NCBI GenBank assembly: GCA_037128595.1
Contig: JBAXWB010000020.1
Coordinates: forward strand, 1 to 64,000
DNA: 64,000 bases
Source of the DNA: a bacterium
Lineage (GTDB): Bacteria > Verrucomicrobiota > Kiritimatiellia > CAIKKV01 > CAITUY01
Reading direction: 5' to 3'
Program-made: the position numbers and the translations under genes
The notes under the pieces: generated by a model
Told to the model about the DNA's origin: nothing
The model's database searches: none
The model's input: the letters and a program-made list of their open reading frames with translations, nothing else
Part shown: piece by piece, positions 15,433 to 24,073 of the stretch
Layout: each line of letters starts with the position of its first letter
Position numbering within the stretch: the first letter of the stretch is position 1

Positions 15433-17180
15433 CCCTGTTCCCCATCCTCACCCAACAGAAGAAGGTCCCTTTTTTGTGGATCGTGCTGATGAACTTCTCA
15501 TGGTTTGTCGGTTTGTACACCATGTTTGTGGTGGGGACGGCCCTGCCGTTCACCATGCGGCGGTTTACCGATGACACCCGGTTGATGAGCCTGGTCACCA
15601 GTGTCGGGCTATGGTTCGGGATTATTCTGGGGCCGCTGGTGAATTATATCAGCGACCGGATCTGGACCCGGTTCGGACGGCGCCGGCCCTTCATGCTGGT
15701 GGCCATCTGCGGCACCCTGCTGTCCATGTTCTGTATCCCGTTCATGCCAGCCCTGTCCCCCCTGATTATGGTGGTCGTGGTGAGCTCGATCCTTGGGGAT
15801 GTGGGCTCCACCCAGGAGCCGCTGTGGCTTGAGGTCATTCCCTCGTCCCAGCGCGGGACGGCGGTGGCCGTGCGAACCCTGATGACCAGTATGGCCAGCC
15901 TCCTGTTCTTTCAGATCATGTTCGCCCAGTTCGATTTCGTATATCACCTGCCGGGCGGGATGATGCTCACAGGGGAGCAGATGTGCTACCTGAGCGCGGG
16001 CATCCTGCAGTTGCTCTACCTGCTCCTGCTGGCATTTGGTATCCGTGAGGTGAAGCCGGAAGGCATCACGTTGCAGCATCCGGAAGAAATCCGGTCGGAA
16101 CAGCTCCTGAACGCCATTGAGGGAATCTTTGCCGAGCGTCGCTGGTGGCATTACCTGTTTCTCTGCCCCTTGCCGGCCCCCTGGATGCTGGCGATTGCGG
16201 AACGTTCCCGCCAGCGTTGGGTGATGCTAATGCTTTTTCCCTCGGCTTTCTTGGCGCGTTTCATGCGGGATGTCTTTTGTGAAACACGGTGGTGGTGGAT
16301 TTATATGTTCTATATTGCCGGCACCTTTATGACGGCGGGGGGCGGCTTTGCCAACTTGATGCTGGTGGAGCAGTTCCATTATTCCAAGCCCCGGATTGCC
16401 CTTACCGGTCTGCCCGGCATGATTATAGGTAACGCAGTGATCATCCCCTTCATGGGCTGGTATGCCGACCGGTTGCCCCGGATTCCGGTCTGGCTGCTCG
16501 GGGGACTGGCTGCCGGGGGTGGGACCGGGCTCTGGTACTTCATGACACTATGGGGGGATGTCCCCAAGCTGGATCTGCCGCCGTTCTGGGTCATGATGGT
16601 GATGTTGGTGCTGGCGACCGTTGCGGTGGGTGCCCTGGAAATTCTTCTTTTCCAGGGGTTGCGGTCTTTGAAACCGGCCGCCAATCCACGTATCTGGGCC
16701 TGGTTGTTGAACATGGTGAAAACCCTGCTGGGGATCGCCTTGACCTATGCGATCATCAAATGGTCATCCGGGAGTGTTCCCAGTATGACGAACTGGTATC
16801 TGATGATGTGCATCTGCGGGGCCATGGGGATCCTGACGATTGTCAGTGGTCCGTTGTATTATGACTTCCTGCCGAAGGATAAGATCGGGACCATCAGCTC
16901 GGGGTGCGGGTTGCTCAGTACGACCGTCTCGGCTGTCATCAGTACATTTGTAGGGGTCTGGATATTCTACTTCACGAAATGGTCAAGTGGCCATGAGGCG
17001 ACATCCGCCACGCAGGATTACTCCAGCTACCTGGTGATGCAACTGATGTTTGGCGTGATCACCATTGTGTTCACAGCCGTTTTCTTCTATCGTTTCATGA
17101 AAGGCCGGATGGTGGAATACGGGCGGCTCGGGCTGAACTCAACGGATCCGACCCCTGAAAATCACAGCTCAATGGTGTGA
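15429..17180 (+). CDS. MFS sugar transporter, GPH/SUT-like
   Basis: A 583-residue protein with about twelve membrane helices. The loop after the second helix contains SDRIWTRFGRRRPFM, the variant of the MFS D-R-x-G-R-R-R signature seen in glycoside-pentoside-hexuronide and sucrose-type symporters. A long hydrophilic central loop (about 205-275) makes it larger than usual. It probably imports an oligosaccharide with a cation for the phosphorylases and GH57 enzyme. It begins inside the last codons of the GH57 gene (ATGA overlap). The rhodanese gene follows after about 33 bases. Confidence 0.87.
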   Translation: MTLFPILTQQKKVPFLWIVLMNFSWFVGLYTMFVVGTALPFTMRRFTDDTRLMSLVTSVGLWFGIILGPLVNYISDRIWTRFGRRRPFMLVAICGTLLSMFCIPFMPALSPLIMVVVVSSILGDVGSTQEPLWLEVIPSSQRGTAVAVRTLMTSMASLLFFQIMFAQFDFVYHLPGGMMLTGEQMCYLSAGILQLLYLLLLAFGIREVKPEGITLQHPEEIRSEQLLNAIEGIFAERRWWHYLFLCPLPAPWMLAIAERSRQRWVMLMLFPSAFLARFMRDVFCETRWWWIYMFYIAGTFMTAGGGFANLMLVEQFHYSKPRIALTGLPGMIIGNAVIIPFMGWYADRLPRIPVWLLGGLAAGGGTGLWYFMTLWGDVPKLDLPPFWVMMVMLVLATVAVGALEILLFQGLRSLKPAANPRIWAWLLNMVKTLLGIALTYAIIKWSSGSVPSMTNWYLMMCICGAMGILTIVSGPLYYDFLPKDKIGTISSGCGLLSTTVSAVISTFVGVWIFYFTKWSSGHEATSATQDYSSYLVMQLMFGVITIVFTAVFFYRFMKGRMVEYGRLGLNSTDPTPENHSSMV

Positions 17181-17213
17181 GCCAGCGGGTACTGAGGGGA
17201 GAAGGGGCGCTTT

Positions 17214-17561
17214 ATGGATAAATTTTGGATTATCATTGTCGCGGTAGTCTTGTTGGCTGTCATGGTGAAGGCCATGGGTGCGTCACGGGGCAATGCCGCA
17301 ACGGCCAAGGAGAAAATCAAGATGGGCGCGTTAATATTGGATGTCCGGACGGCGGGTGAATATCAGGGGGGCCATGTTGAGGGGGCCATCAACATCCCGG
17401 TTCAGGACCTGGAATCCCGCCTGGGTGAACTCAAGGATAAGAAGCGCGCCATTGTGGTCTATTGCGCTTCCGGCATGCGGAGTGCGTCTGCCGTCAAAAT
17501 TCTCACGGGCGCCGGCTTCAGCGATGTGACGAATGCCGGCGGGTGGGGCAATCTGAAATAA
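17214..17561 (+). CDS. Membrane-anchored rhodanese-like protein
   Basis: A 115-residue protein. An N-terminal membrane helix or uncleaved signal (FWIIIVAVVLLAVMV) is followed by a single rhodanese domain with ILDVRTAGEYQGGHVEGAINIP and the active-site loop YCASGMRSA, whose Cys84 would carry the persulfide. Single-domain rhodaneses transfer sulfur or act as redox-linked thiol carriers; the substrate is unknown. GAAGGGG precedes the ATG. The gene lies between the sugar transporter and lpxK with short gaps, so it may be co-transcribed, though no functional link is apparent. Confidence 0.85.
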   Translation: MDKFWIIIVAVVLLAVMVKAMGASRGNAATAKEKIKMGALILDVRTAGEYQGGHVEGAINIPVQDLESRLGELKDKKRAIVVYCASGMRSASAVKILTGAGFSDVTNAGGWGNLK

Positions 17562-17601
17562 CCGCTCACTCGCTTGACTCTCGTTAGCGGTCAATGGCAT
17601 C

Positions 17602-18804
17602 ATGTCCCGCTATTTTTGTGGGGACATTGTGAAATCGAACCGGTTGGAAAATCTTGAGACCTTTCTGGTGGATTTGATCCAGCGAAAGGATACGTCGCGG
17701 ATCAAAGACTGGCGTACCCGCCTGCTGCTGGGGGTGCTCCGGCAGGCCTCCTATGGGTTTAAAGGCATTGTGCGTCTCCGGCATCTGCTTTACGATCAGG
17801 GGATTTTCCGGCATCACACCCTGGGGTGCCAGGTCATCAGCATCGGCAATGTGACGGTGGGCGGAACGGGAAAAACCCCGGTAGTGGAGGTGTTCGCTCG
17901 CACACTTCAGAAGCGGGGCCGCAAGGTGGCGATCCTGAGCCGGGGTTATAAGAAAAAAGAAGCCCCGTTTCTCTCCCGTCTGGTGAATAAACTCCTCCTG
18001 CGTGAGTCGCGCACTCTCCCCCGGATCGTTTCTGATGGGAAAAAACTTCTGCTCGATTCGGCCTACGGGGGGGATGAACCGTACATGCTGGCGTCCAATC
18101 TTGCGGATGTGGCCGTTCTGGTGGATAAGGACCGCGTTAAAAGCGGCCGGTATGCCATCAGTCGCCTGGGCTGCGATACCTTGATCCTGGATGACGGGTT
18201 CCAGTATCTCTCGTTACGCCATCATGTGGAGATCGTTCTGGTGGATAGCAAAAACCCCTTTGCCAACGGGTATATGTTGCCACGCGGGCTGTTACGTGAG
18301 GATGTGAAGCATCTCGCCAAGGCCCATTACATTTTCATTACCAAGTGTGATGGGAGTGATAACAGTGCCTTAAAGGCCGATATTCGCAAATTGAACACGC
18401 AGGCGGAAATGATCGAATGCACCCATCGGGCGCGTTACCTGAAGAATGTCTTTACCACCACCCGCGAGGAACTCTCCTTTTTAAAGGGACTCACGGTTGC
18501 GGCCGTCTCCGGGATTGCGGTCCCCGGGGGGTTTGAACGGGAACTCGAGCATCTCGGGGCACACCTGATCCAGCGGGTTCAGTTTGCGGATCACCATCGC
18601 TATACCCAGCAGGAGATCATCGAGGTCATTAATACGGCCCGAAACAGCGGGGCTGAGGCGATCATTACCACTGAAAAGGATGCCGTTCGTTTTCCCCGTC
18701 TTGACCGGTGCGATCTTCCGGTCTATTTTCTGAGGGTAGACATAGAACTTCTGTCTGGAACGGAGGACTTCAATGCCTGTATCGCTCGAATCTGTTATAA
18801 GTAA
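17602..18804 (+). CDS. lpxK: Tetraacyldisaccharide 4'-kinase
   Basis: LpxK phosphorylates the 4' position of the lipid A disaccharide precursor at the inner membrane. The 400-residue protein has the family's P-loop as GNVTVGGTGKTP (82-93), preceded by the membrane-associated helix region with RASYGFKG-like sequence. Later come LSRGYKKK, GDEPYMLA, DTLILDDGFQYLSL and DLPVYFLRVDIE. Its presence shows the organism makes LPS. A GTG at 17629 with GGGGA ahead is an alternative start and would remove nine residues. The last 32 bases overlap the heptosyltransferase gene. Confidence 0.92.
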   Translation: MSRYFCGDIVKSNRLENLETFLVDLIQRKDTSRIKDWRTRLLLGVLRQASYGFKGIVRLRHLLYDQGIFRHHTLGCQVISIGNVTVGGTGKTPVVEVFARTLQKRGRKVAILSRGYKKKEAPFLSRLVNKLLLRESRTLPRIVSDGKKLLLDSAYGGDEPYMLASNLADVAVLVDKDRVKSGRYAISRLGCDTLILDDGFQYLSLRHHVEIVLVDSKNPFANGYMLPRGLLREDVKHLAKAHYIFITKCDGSDNSALKADIRKLNTQAEMIECTHRARYLKNVFTTTREELSFLKGLTVAAVSGIAVPGGFERELEHLGAHLIQRVQFADHHRYTQQEIIEVINTARNSGAEAIITTEKDAVRFPRLDRCDLPVYFLRVDIELLSGTEDFNACIARICYK

Positions 18805-19807
18805 GGCGTCGGATGCCGCTCCCCGCTTGTTGGTCGTGAGTCCGACGTGGCTGGGCGATTGCGTGATGGCCATGCCGGCCTTGAACGCCTTGCGCAAGCA
18901 GTTGCCCCGTGCCAGAATCACCCTGCTCGCCAAACCGTCTGTGGCACCGGTCTGGTCTCTTTTTCCGGGGATTGAAGGGGTAATTCCCTTGAAAAAGGGG
19001 TTGATGGGAATGTTGGATACCATCAGTAAGGTCAAGGCGGGCCAGTTTGATTTCGCCTTTATCCTGCCGAATTCTTTCAGGTCGGCCTGGATTCCCTGGT
19101 TGGCGGGGATTCCGGGGCGCAGGGGGGTGCCCGGCCAGAACCGGTGTTGGATGCTGACGGAGTCAGTCCACCTGTCGTCCTCCGCCCGGGCTGGCCATCA
19201 GTCGCTGGAAATGGCGGAAATCTTGCATCTGCCGGTTGATCGCCTGGAAGCCCCTCCCTTCCTTTTTGTGCCAAGGGCCGACCGGGAGCGGGCGAGCCGG
19301 TTGCTACCCGTAGACCGTCCTTGTGTGGCTTTTTTTCCGGGGGCATCCTATGGTCCGGCCAAGCGTTGGCCTGCCGAGCGATTTGCTTCCTTAGGTACCC
19401 GACTGGTGGCAGAGCAGGGGTGCAGTATCCTGGTCCTTGGCGGGAAGGCTGATAAACCCGTTTGTGATGAGGTGGCGGGCCGGATTGGCGGCGGCGCTAT
19501 CAATCTGGCCGGGGAAACGGATCTGATCGAGTTGGCCGGGTTGCTCGGGCCGTGCCGGGCCGTGGTGGCCAATGATAGTGGCGGGATGCATTTGGCCGCC
19601 GGACTTGGTGTCGCGCTGGTGGGGATTTTCGGACTAACCGATCCAGTCAAAACAGCGCCGGTGGGAGCCTGTAGCCGGGTGCTTTGCGCCGAAGGGGTCG
19701 TCCGTTCGCGTGATATTGCCCGTGATTCGCTTGAAGCCCGTAACGCCATGGAAAGCATCGCGGTTGAAACCGTATATCAGACAGTGCTGGCATCCCTAAA
19801 AGCCTAA
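18773..19807 (+). CDS. GT9 heptosyltransferase, WaaF-like
   Basis: A 344-residue GT-B glycosyltransferase of family 9, which adds heptose to the LPS core using ADP-heptose. The N-terminal LLVVSPTWLGDCVMAMPAL is the typical start (xGDxxxxxP). The C-terminal half has FFPGASYGPAKRWPAERFA, ILVLGGKADKP and ANDSGGMHLAAGLGVALVGIFG, which bind the nucleotide-sugar; it resembles heptosyltransferase II. GGAGGA lies 5 bases before the ATG, inside the lpxK end, so this start and the 32-base overlap are well supported. Coupling to lpxK fits joint control of lipid A and core. Confidence 0.88.
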   Translation: MPVSLESVISKASDAAPRLLVVSPTWLGDCVMAMPALNALRKQLPRARITLLAKPSVAPVWSLFPGIEGVIPLKKGLMGMLDTISKVKAGQFDFAFILPNSFRSAWIPWLAGIPGRRGVPGQNRCWMLTESVHLSSSARAGHQSLEMAEILHLPVDRLEAPPFLFVPRADRERASRLLPVDRPCVAFFPGASYGPAKRWPAERFASLGTRLVAEQGCSILVLGGKADKPVCDEVAGRIGGGAINLAGETDLIELAGLLGPCRAVVANDSGGMHLAAGLGVALVGIFGLTDPVKTAPVGACSRVLCAEGVVRSRDIARDSLEARNAMESIAVETVYQTVLASLKA

Positions 19808-19832
19808 TAGTCTACAGACTGCTTCCCTATTT

Positions 19833-20624
19833 ATGAAGATCTCGATTATCACTCCCAATTACAATGGGGCACGGTTCCTGGAGGAATGTGTGCGCTCGGT
19901 GCATTCGCAGCGTGGGGCCGGCGTGGAGGTGGAGCACATCGTGATTGATGGGGGGAGCCGGGATCACTCCCTGGAGATCCTGCAACCTTATCGCGGAGGA
20001 ATCACGCATTTGATTTCTGAAGCCGATCGCGGTGCCGCCTCGGCCATAAACAAGGGCTTACGGTTAGCCTCCGGCGACGTGATCGGTTGGCTTAATTCCG
20101 ATGACCGTTATTATCCCGGTGCGCTCGCCCGGGTCACCTCGGTGATGCAGGCCCATCCCGGAAAGGCCCTGTGTTTTGGCCATTGTCCGATATTGAACGA
20201 AGAGGGGCAGGAGATCCGGAAGGCCATCACCCGCTTCAAGGAGTGCTTCTTTCCGGTCTCTTCGCGATTCATGATCCAGAGCATCAATTATATTTCTCAG
20301 CCGGCCATGTTTTTCAGGCGTTCGGCTTATCAGGTGGCGGGGCCGCTTCGCGAAGAGTTGAGGTATGCCTGGGATTATGAATTCATCCTGCGGCTTTGGC
20401 AACAGGGCGGGGCCGTGCATGTCCCTGGTGGCCCGCTGGCGGCCTTTCGATGGCATCCAGGGTCGTTGAGTGGGCAGGGGTTTGTGCCCCAGTTCCAGGA
20501 GGAACTGGAGGCGGCGCTGGCGGATGCCGGCCGGTATTCCCTGCAAGGCCTGATGCATCGTGCCGTCAGGTGGGGGATTGTGACGATTTACAGCCGGATG
20601 ACGAAGCCTTCTCCAACTCCGTGA
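19833..20624 (+). CDS. Glycosyltransferase family 2
   Basis: A 263-residue GT-A enzyme starting ISIITPNYNGARFLEECVRSV, then IVIDGGSRDHSLEIL and ISEADRGAASAINKGLRLA. The donor and metal site is WLNSDDRYYPGAL, in the DxD position. The C-terminal half has YAWDYEFILRLW and an RWHPGSLS block seen in WcaA-like enzymes. It probably adds one sugar in LPS core or polysaccharide assembly. It is the last rightward gene of the lpxK group, and its 3' end overlaps the convergent DUF2304 gene by 59 bases. Confidence 0.88.
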   Translation: MKISIITPNYNGARFLEECVRSVHSQRGAGVEVEHIVIDGGSRDHSLEILQPYRGGITHLISEADRGAASAINKGLRLASGDVIGWLNSDDRYYPGALARVTSVMQAHPGKALCFGHCPILNEEGQEIRKAITRFKECFFPVSSRFMIQSINYISQPAMFFRRSAYQVAGPLREELRYAWDYEFILRLWQQGGAVHVPGGPLAAFRWHPGSLSGQGFVPQFQEELEAALADAGRYSLQGLMHRAVRWGIVTIYSRMTKPSPTP

Positions 20625-21129
20625 TACGGAGTTCCAATTCGGCGGCATGCTGGCAGACCCGGCGCTGGTCAGCGCGCAACTCGGACAATGCGAGCGAGAA
20701 ATCAAACACGACCAGCAGGAGAAAGGCAAATACGACCATGGTGATGGCGCTGATATACTGCATCCCGGTCAATGCGGCCAGCCAGCCCACCGCATCAGGG
20801 TAGATGGCAAATATCAGCAGCGTTACCCCGGTGAAAACCCACAGAAGGGCGTAGCGTTCTTCCATGGCAAACCGTCGCACCGCCTCCAGGGTGATCATCA
20901 ATACGAGGGCGCTGAGGAATCCCAGTACAATGCGCATCCTGAACACCAGGGAGGCTGGATTTTCGTCCCGAAAGAAGGAGGGGTGATAGGCCGCCAGCGC
21001 ACAACCGATGCCAATGGTGATCCAGGCCAGTCCGAGGAAAAAACGCTTCTGTTTCTGCGTCACCATGCGGAACCCCATCCCCAGCATTCCCAAACAGAGG
21101 GCGCACAGGAAAACTTTCTGCAGCGTCAT
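20566..21129 (-). CDS. DUF2304 membrane protein
   Basis: A 187-residue protein with about four membrane helices (including ITIGIGCALAAY, FLSALVLMITLEAV and SAITMVVFAFLLLVV) and a C-terminal coiled coil (LSELRADQRRVCQHAAELELR). The block RFAMEERYALLWVFTGVTLL, with R-x-x-x-x-LLW, is characteristic of DUF2304. These proteins usually follow a polyprenyl-phosphate-type GT2, as here, where the start overlaps the GT2 stop by 4 bases. They may be its membrane partner. It is the last gene of the leftward cluster, and its end overlaps the rightward GT2 tail to tail. Confidence 0.8.
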   Translation of the reverse strand: MTLQKVFLCALCLGMLGMGFRMVTQKQKRFFLGLAWITIGIGCALAAYHPSFFRDENPASLVFRMRIVLGFLSALVLMITLEAVRRFAMEERYALLWVFTGVTLLIFAIYPDAVGWLAALTGMQYISAITMVVFAFLLLVVFDFSLALSELRADQRRVCQHAAELELRITELEKASSSGCKSSQSPT

Positions 21130-21881
21130 GGCATCTCCTGGATAATGTTATGGCGGGCGTAGCGGCTGTTGACCGTCCGGGCCCGGTCAACCGCCAAGGC
21201 CAGTCCAACCTTGAACATATAGTAAAAAGCCCCTGATGACTTTATGGAGGAGACGCCGGTGGTGCGCGGGCGGAAACGGGCGCCCACTTCACGGAAACGA
21301 TAGCCCTGCCGCCGGAGCAGCGCCAGGGATTCGGGTTCAGGATAATCGAGCGGGTAGGAACGGGAGAAATAGGAGATCAGGGGGCGGTTCATCATTTGAA
21401 AGCCCGAGGTCGGATCGGTGACACGAGCCCGGCAAATGAGGGAGAGTAAAAGGGCCAGACCCCGGATGCCGGCGTATCGGAAGGCGGTACTCTTGTAGGA
21501 GTCGGCGTCGTCTTCGAGGAACCGTGAGGCGATCACGAGGTCCACATCCCCTGATGCCATTGCGGCGACCAGTTTGGGGATTTCAGAAGGGGGGTGCTGG
21601 CCGTCGCCGTCACAGCGGATGATATAGTGATAGCCTTGCCGATAGGCGTAGCGGAACCCCGCCTGAACGGCGCCACCCACTCCGAGATTACACGGCAGAT
21701 CGAGGACATGAACGCCCTGGGCACGGGCCACTTCTGCCGTCCGGTCAAGGGAGCAGTCATTGATGATCAGGATGTCAGTTCCGGGTGCCGCCGCGCGGAC
21801 TTCAGCGATGAGTCCTGGAAGGGCCGCCTGCTCGTTGAAAGCCGGAATAATGACCAGAGTTTTTTTCAGAATGTCGTCCAT
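21126..21881 (-). CDS. GT2, dolichyl/polyprenyl-phosphate sugar synthase-like
   Basis: A 251-residue GT2 close to dolichyl-phosphate mannose synthase. It has LVIIPAFNEQAALPGLIAEV, ILIINDCSLDRTAEVAR, LGVGGAVQAGFRYAYRQGY and the donor site IIRCDGDGQHPPSEIPKL. The VIASRFLEDDADSYKS and RVTDPTSGFQMMNR blocks belong to this subfamily. Such enzymes charge a lipid phosphate carrier with a sugar that GT-C enzymes then use; a GT-C-like protein is encoded just upstream at 22085. The DUF2304 gene follows with a 4-base overlap. Confidence 0.88.
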   Translation of the reverse strand: MDDILKKTLVIIPAFNEQAALPGLIAEVRAAAPGTDILIINDCSLDRTAEVARAQGVHVLDLPCNLGVGGAVQAGFRYAYRQGYHYIIRCDGDGQHPPSEIPKLVAAMASGDVDLVIASRFLEDDADSYKSTAFRYAGIRGLALLLSLICRARVTDPTSGFQMMNRPLISYFSRSYPLDYPEPESLALLRRQGYRFREVGARFRPRTTGVSSIKSSGAFYYMFKVGLALAVDRARTVNSRYARHNIIQEMP

Positions 21882-21904
21882 GCCGGAAGACCATACTGAA
21901 AAAT

Positions 21905-21928
21905 CAGTTACTTGTTAAGATGTAACTG
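21905..21928. promoter_or_regulatory. Dyad CAGTTAC-N10-GTAACTG upstream of the GT2/DUF2304 pair
   Basis: A perfect 7-bp dyad lies 23 bases before the leftward GT2 start. Its spacer contains TTGTTAAG, a half-site also seen twice near the ABC exporter promoter at 52003-52029. It could be an operator or a leader hairpin; AT-rich 8-mers can recur by chance. Confidence 0.3.
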
Positions 21929-21982
21929 TGCTTGGGGGGGCGGAGGGCCAGGGTCTATTGTTTTGGCCTGTTTTGGCTTTGC

Positions 21983-22007
21983 GGATGCGACGGAGCGCAT
22001 CCCTCCA
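21983..22007 (-). repeat. Short covarying hairpin repeat, copy 4
   Basis: Minus-strand copy: TGGAG, stem GGATGCG, loop CTCCGT, stem CGCATCC. The stem sequence differs from all other copies but remains fully paired. Confidence 0.72.
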
Positions 22008-22046
22008 CTGTGAGAACACATGATATTTTCCTGATTTCGATCAGTT

Positions 22047-22072
22047 TGGAGGGTTTCGCTCTGTCGAAACCA
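22047..22072 (+). repeat. Short covarying hairpin repeat, copy 5
   Basis: Plus-strand copy: TGGAG, stem GGTTTCG, loop CTCTGT, stem CGAAACC and a final A. With copy 4 it forms a divergent pair between the GT-C-like gene and the GT2 gene. Confidence 0.75.
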
Positions 22073-22084
22073 GCGCCAGATCGG

Positions 22085-24064
22085 TCAAAACAAAAGACCC
22101 TGGGCGGAGGGCGCCTTGGCCAGTGGGGTGACGCGGCTCGCCACAATGATTCTCAGCCGCGGACTGACGGCCAGTTCATGCACATCCCATAGGTCCCGGG
22201 GCAAGCCGGCCACCGTCGTCTCTATGAGGAGATTAGTGGCGTAGCGTCGCCGCTGTTGTTCGACATAATTCTCCTTTAAGGCCGGACTGATGGTACCAAA
22301 AACGCCGAAATCCATTCCTACAAGATCCTCCGGCTTATCCAGCACGATTAGGAACTGGTTCCCCAGTGCCATATACTTGGGGAGGGGGTTGTATTCAACA
22401 ATCCTGTAGAATGTCAGGCGCGGGTTAAAGCCGGTGATGGCACGGTAGACGTCCGACTGAATCAGGGAGCGGGAGCATATCCCGAGCTTTTGATGAGGGT
22501 CAAGGTGTTGCGCGAGAAACTGGTGCGCCGCCAATGAGGTGGTGTCGGGCGAGGGGTCCCGGTGCGGGAACGAGCGGAGCAGGCGGATCGTGCGGACCAA
22601 CTCGTCCTCTGCGCTGCTGTTGAGGAGGGGGTGCCCCGGCGGATGGGATAGTGTCCAGGCTCCACTTGCCACCAATCCAGATAGCAGCAGGGGGCGCAGA
22701 CCGGTGCGCCAGTCCCACAGCGCGCCGGCAATGGTGCCTCCCATCGCGCCCACGGCAATCAGGAGGCTCCAGCCTTCGCGCTGATACGCCGTGAACTGCA
22801 GCCACCCGGTGGCCACTTGTACGCAGGCTAACCCGCCCCAGCATCCCAGTAAAAGCGTCAGCGGTTGTTTGCGACGCACACCCCACACGAGGGCGCACAA
22901 CCAGAGCGCTATCAGGCCTATCAAGGTGGAATCAAGCAGGGCTGAATGCAGTCCAACGCGCTTGATGGCAAGGAAATCACGGCCGAGCATTTCCAGGGTC
23001 AGGAGCGTCGTCATCGATTCCGGATTCGCGTTCAACGGGCCGGTCGTCTGGTTCGCACCCGTCAGGTGGATCGCCGTCATCGCGCGTTGCCACGGGGTCA
23101 TATGCGTCATGTGGAAGGCCAGGAGGCCGAGGCCGACGGTCATGAGCAGCAGAATCAGGCGACCGCGCTGCCACACGGACTGGCGCGTTCCGGCCCCATC
23201 AATGAGGAGCAGGAGGAGCAGCACGCCATAAACATGTAAAAGCATCATCGGCACGGTAAGGGCCAGCCCCGTGAATCCGGCCACCAGCCACAGGATGCCG
23301 CGGCTCCGCGTTTCCGGTACGCGGGCCAGCAGATAGCCAAGCCACAATAGCGGCAGCACGATAAAGCCGATCTGGTTGGCGAAGGTCCCGACCCCGGTTT
23401 TAATCAGCAGCATCAGGCCCGGGAACCAGGCGACGCAGGCGGCTCCACAGAGCGCGGCCACACCGGATTTGCTTCCCAGGCGCAACAGGGCGTAGACGGC
23501 CAGCACCATCGCTGAACCGAAGAAGGGGCCACCAAACCGCGCGAGATAATAGGGGTCCCAGTGAAAGGCGAGGGCGGGCAGGCTCATGATCCACGCGAAG
23601 CCTGCGGGATAGCTGCTGTTTCCAATATAGCCCCAGGCCAGTACTTCGCGGACCATTGTGAGGTGCGTATAGGCGTCAGACTGACCCAAGGCCCAATGCT
23701 GCAGGGGGTGCAGGCTCCTGACGAGGATCCCGATCAGCAAAATAGCGGCCAGTAACCCGCTCTCCCCTTTCGGGATGGTGGACGATAGCGGACTGGCGCG
23801 GCGTGGCAGGAGTATGGCCGCTAACGTGAGTGCGGCGCAAATAACCAGGAATCCGGCGCCCTCCAGATATGGGGTATGGCGAATACAGCGGGTCCAGATC
23901 AGGCCGTACACACTCTGAACGGTCAATCCGAGCAGGAGTGCTGCGGCCGCTGTCACAGGCCAGGGACCGGGCGCGAGGAAACGTTTGGCGGGCAACCAGA
24001 GTGGCAGCAGGTAGAGCAGGGTGAATGACGTCAGCACCCCAAGTGTGATCCACACGTCTTGCAT
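22085..24064 (-). CDS. Large multi-span membrane protein, GT-C-like
   Basis: A 659-residue protein with roughly 12 hydrophobic helices and a soluble C-terminal part from about residue 470. Near the end of the first third is HWALGQSDAYTHLTMVREVL, an acidic-histidine loop after a membrane helix like the catalytic loop of lipid-linked GT-C glycosyltransferases. The family is not certain. Downstream lies a polyprenyl-phosphate sugar synthase type GT2, the usual supplier of lipid-linked donor, which supports a GT-C role in decorating the polysaccharide. An O-antigen polymerase or other integral enzyme is the alternative. Confidence 0.65.
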   Translation of the reverse strand: MQDVWITLGVLTSFTLLYLLPLWLPAKRFLAPGPWPVTAAAALLLGLTVQSVYGLIWTRCIRHTPYLEGAGFLVICAALTLAAILLPRRASPLSSTIPKGESGLLAAILLIGILVRSLHPLQHWALGQSDAYTHLTMVREVLAWGYIGNSSYPAGFAWIMSLPALAFHWDPYYLARFGGPFFGSAMVLAVYALLRLGSKSGVAALCGAACVAWFPGLMLLIKTGVGTFANQIGFIVLPLLWLGYLLARVPETRSRGILWLVAGFTGLALTVPMMLLHVYGVLLLLLLIDGAGTRQSVWQRGRLILLLMTVGLGLLAFHMTHMTPWQRAMTAIHLTGANQTTGPLNANPESMTTLLTLEMLGRDFLAIKRVGLHSALLDSTLIGLIALWLCALVWGVRRKQPLTLLLGCWGGLACVQVATGWLQFTAYQREGWSLLIAVGAMGGTIAGALWDWRTGLRPLLLSGLVASGAWTLSHPPGHPLLNSSAEDELVRTIRLLRSFPHRDPSPDTTSLAAHQFLAQHLDPHQKLGICSRSLIQSDVYRAITGFNPRLTFYRIVEYNPLPKYMALGNQFLIVLDKPEDLVGMDFGVFGTISPALKENYVEQQRRRYATNLLIETTVAGLPRDLWDVHELAVSPRLRIIVASRVTPLAKAPSAQGLLF

Positions 24065-24073
24065 AGAGGTCCT

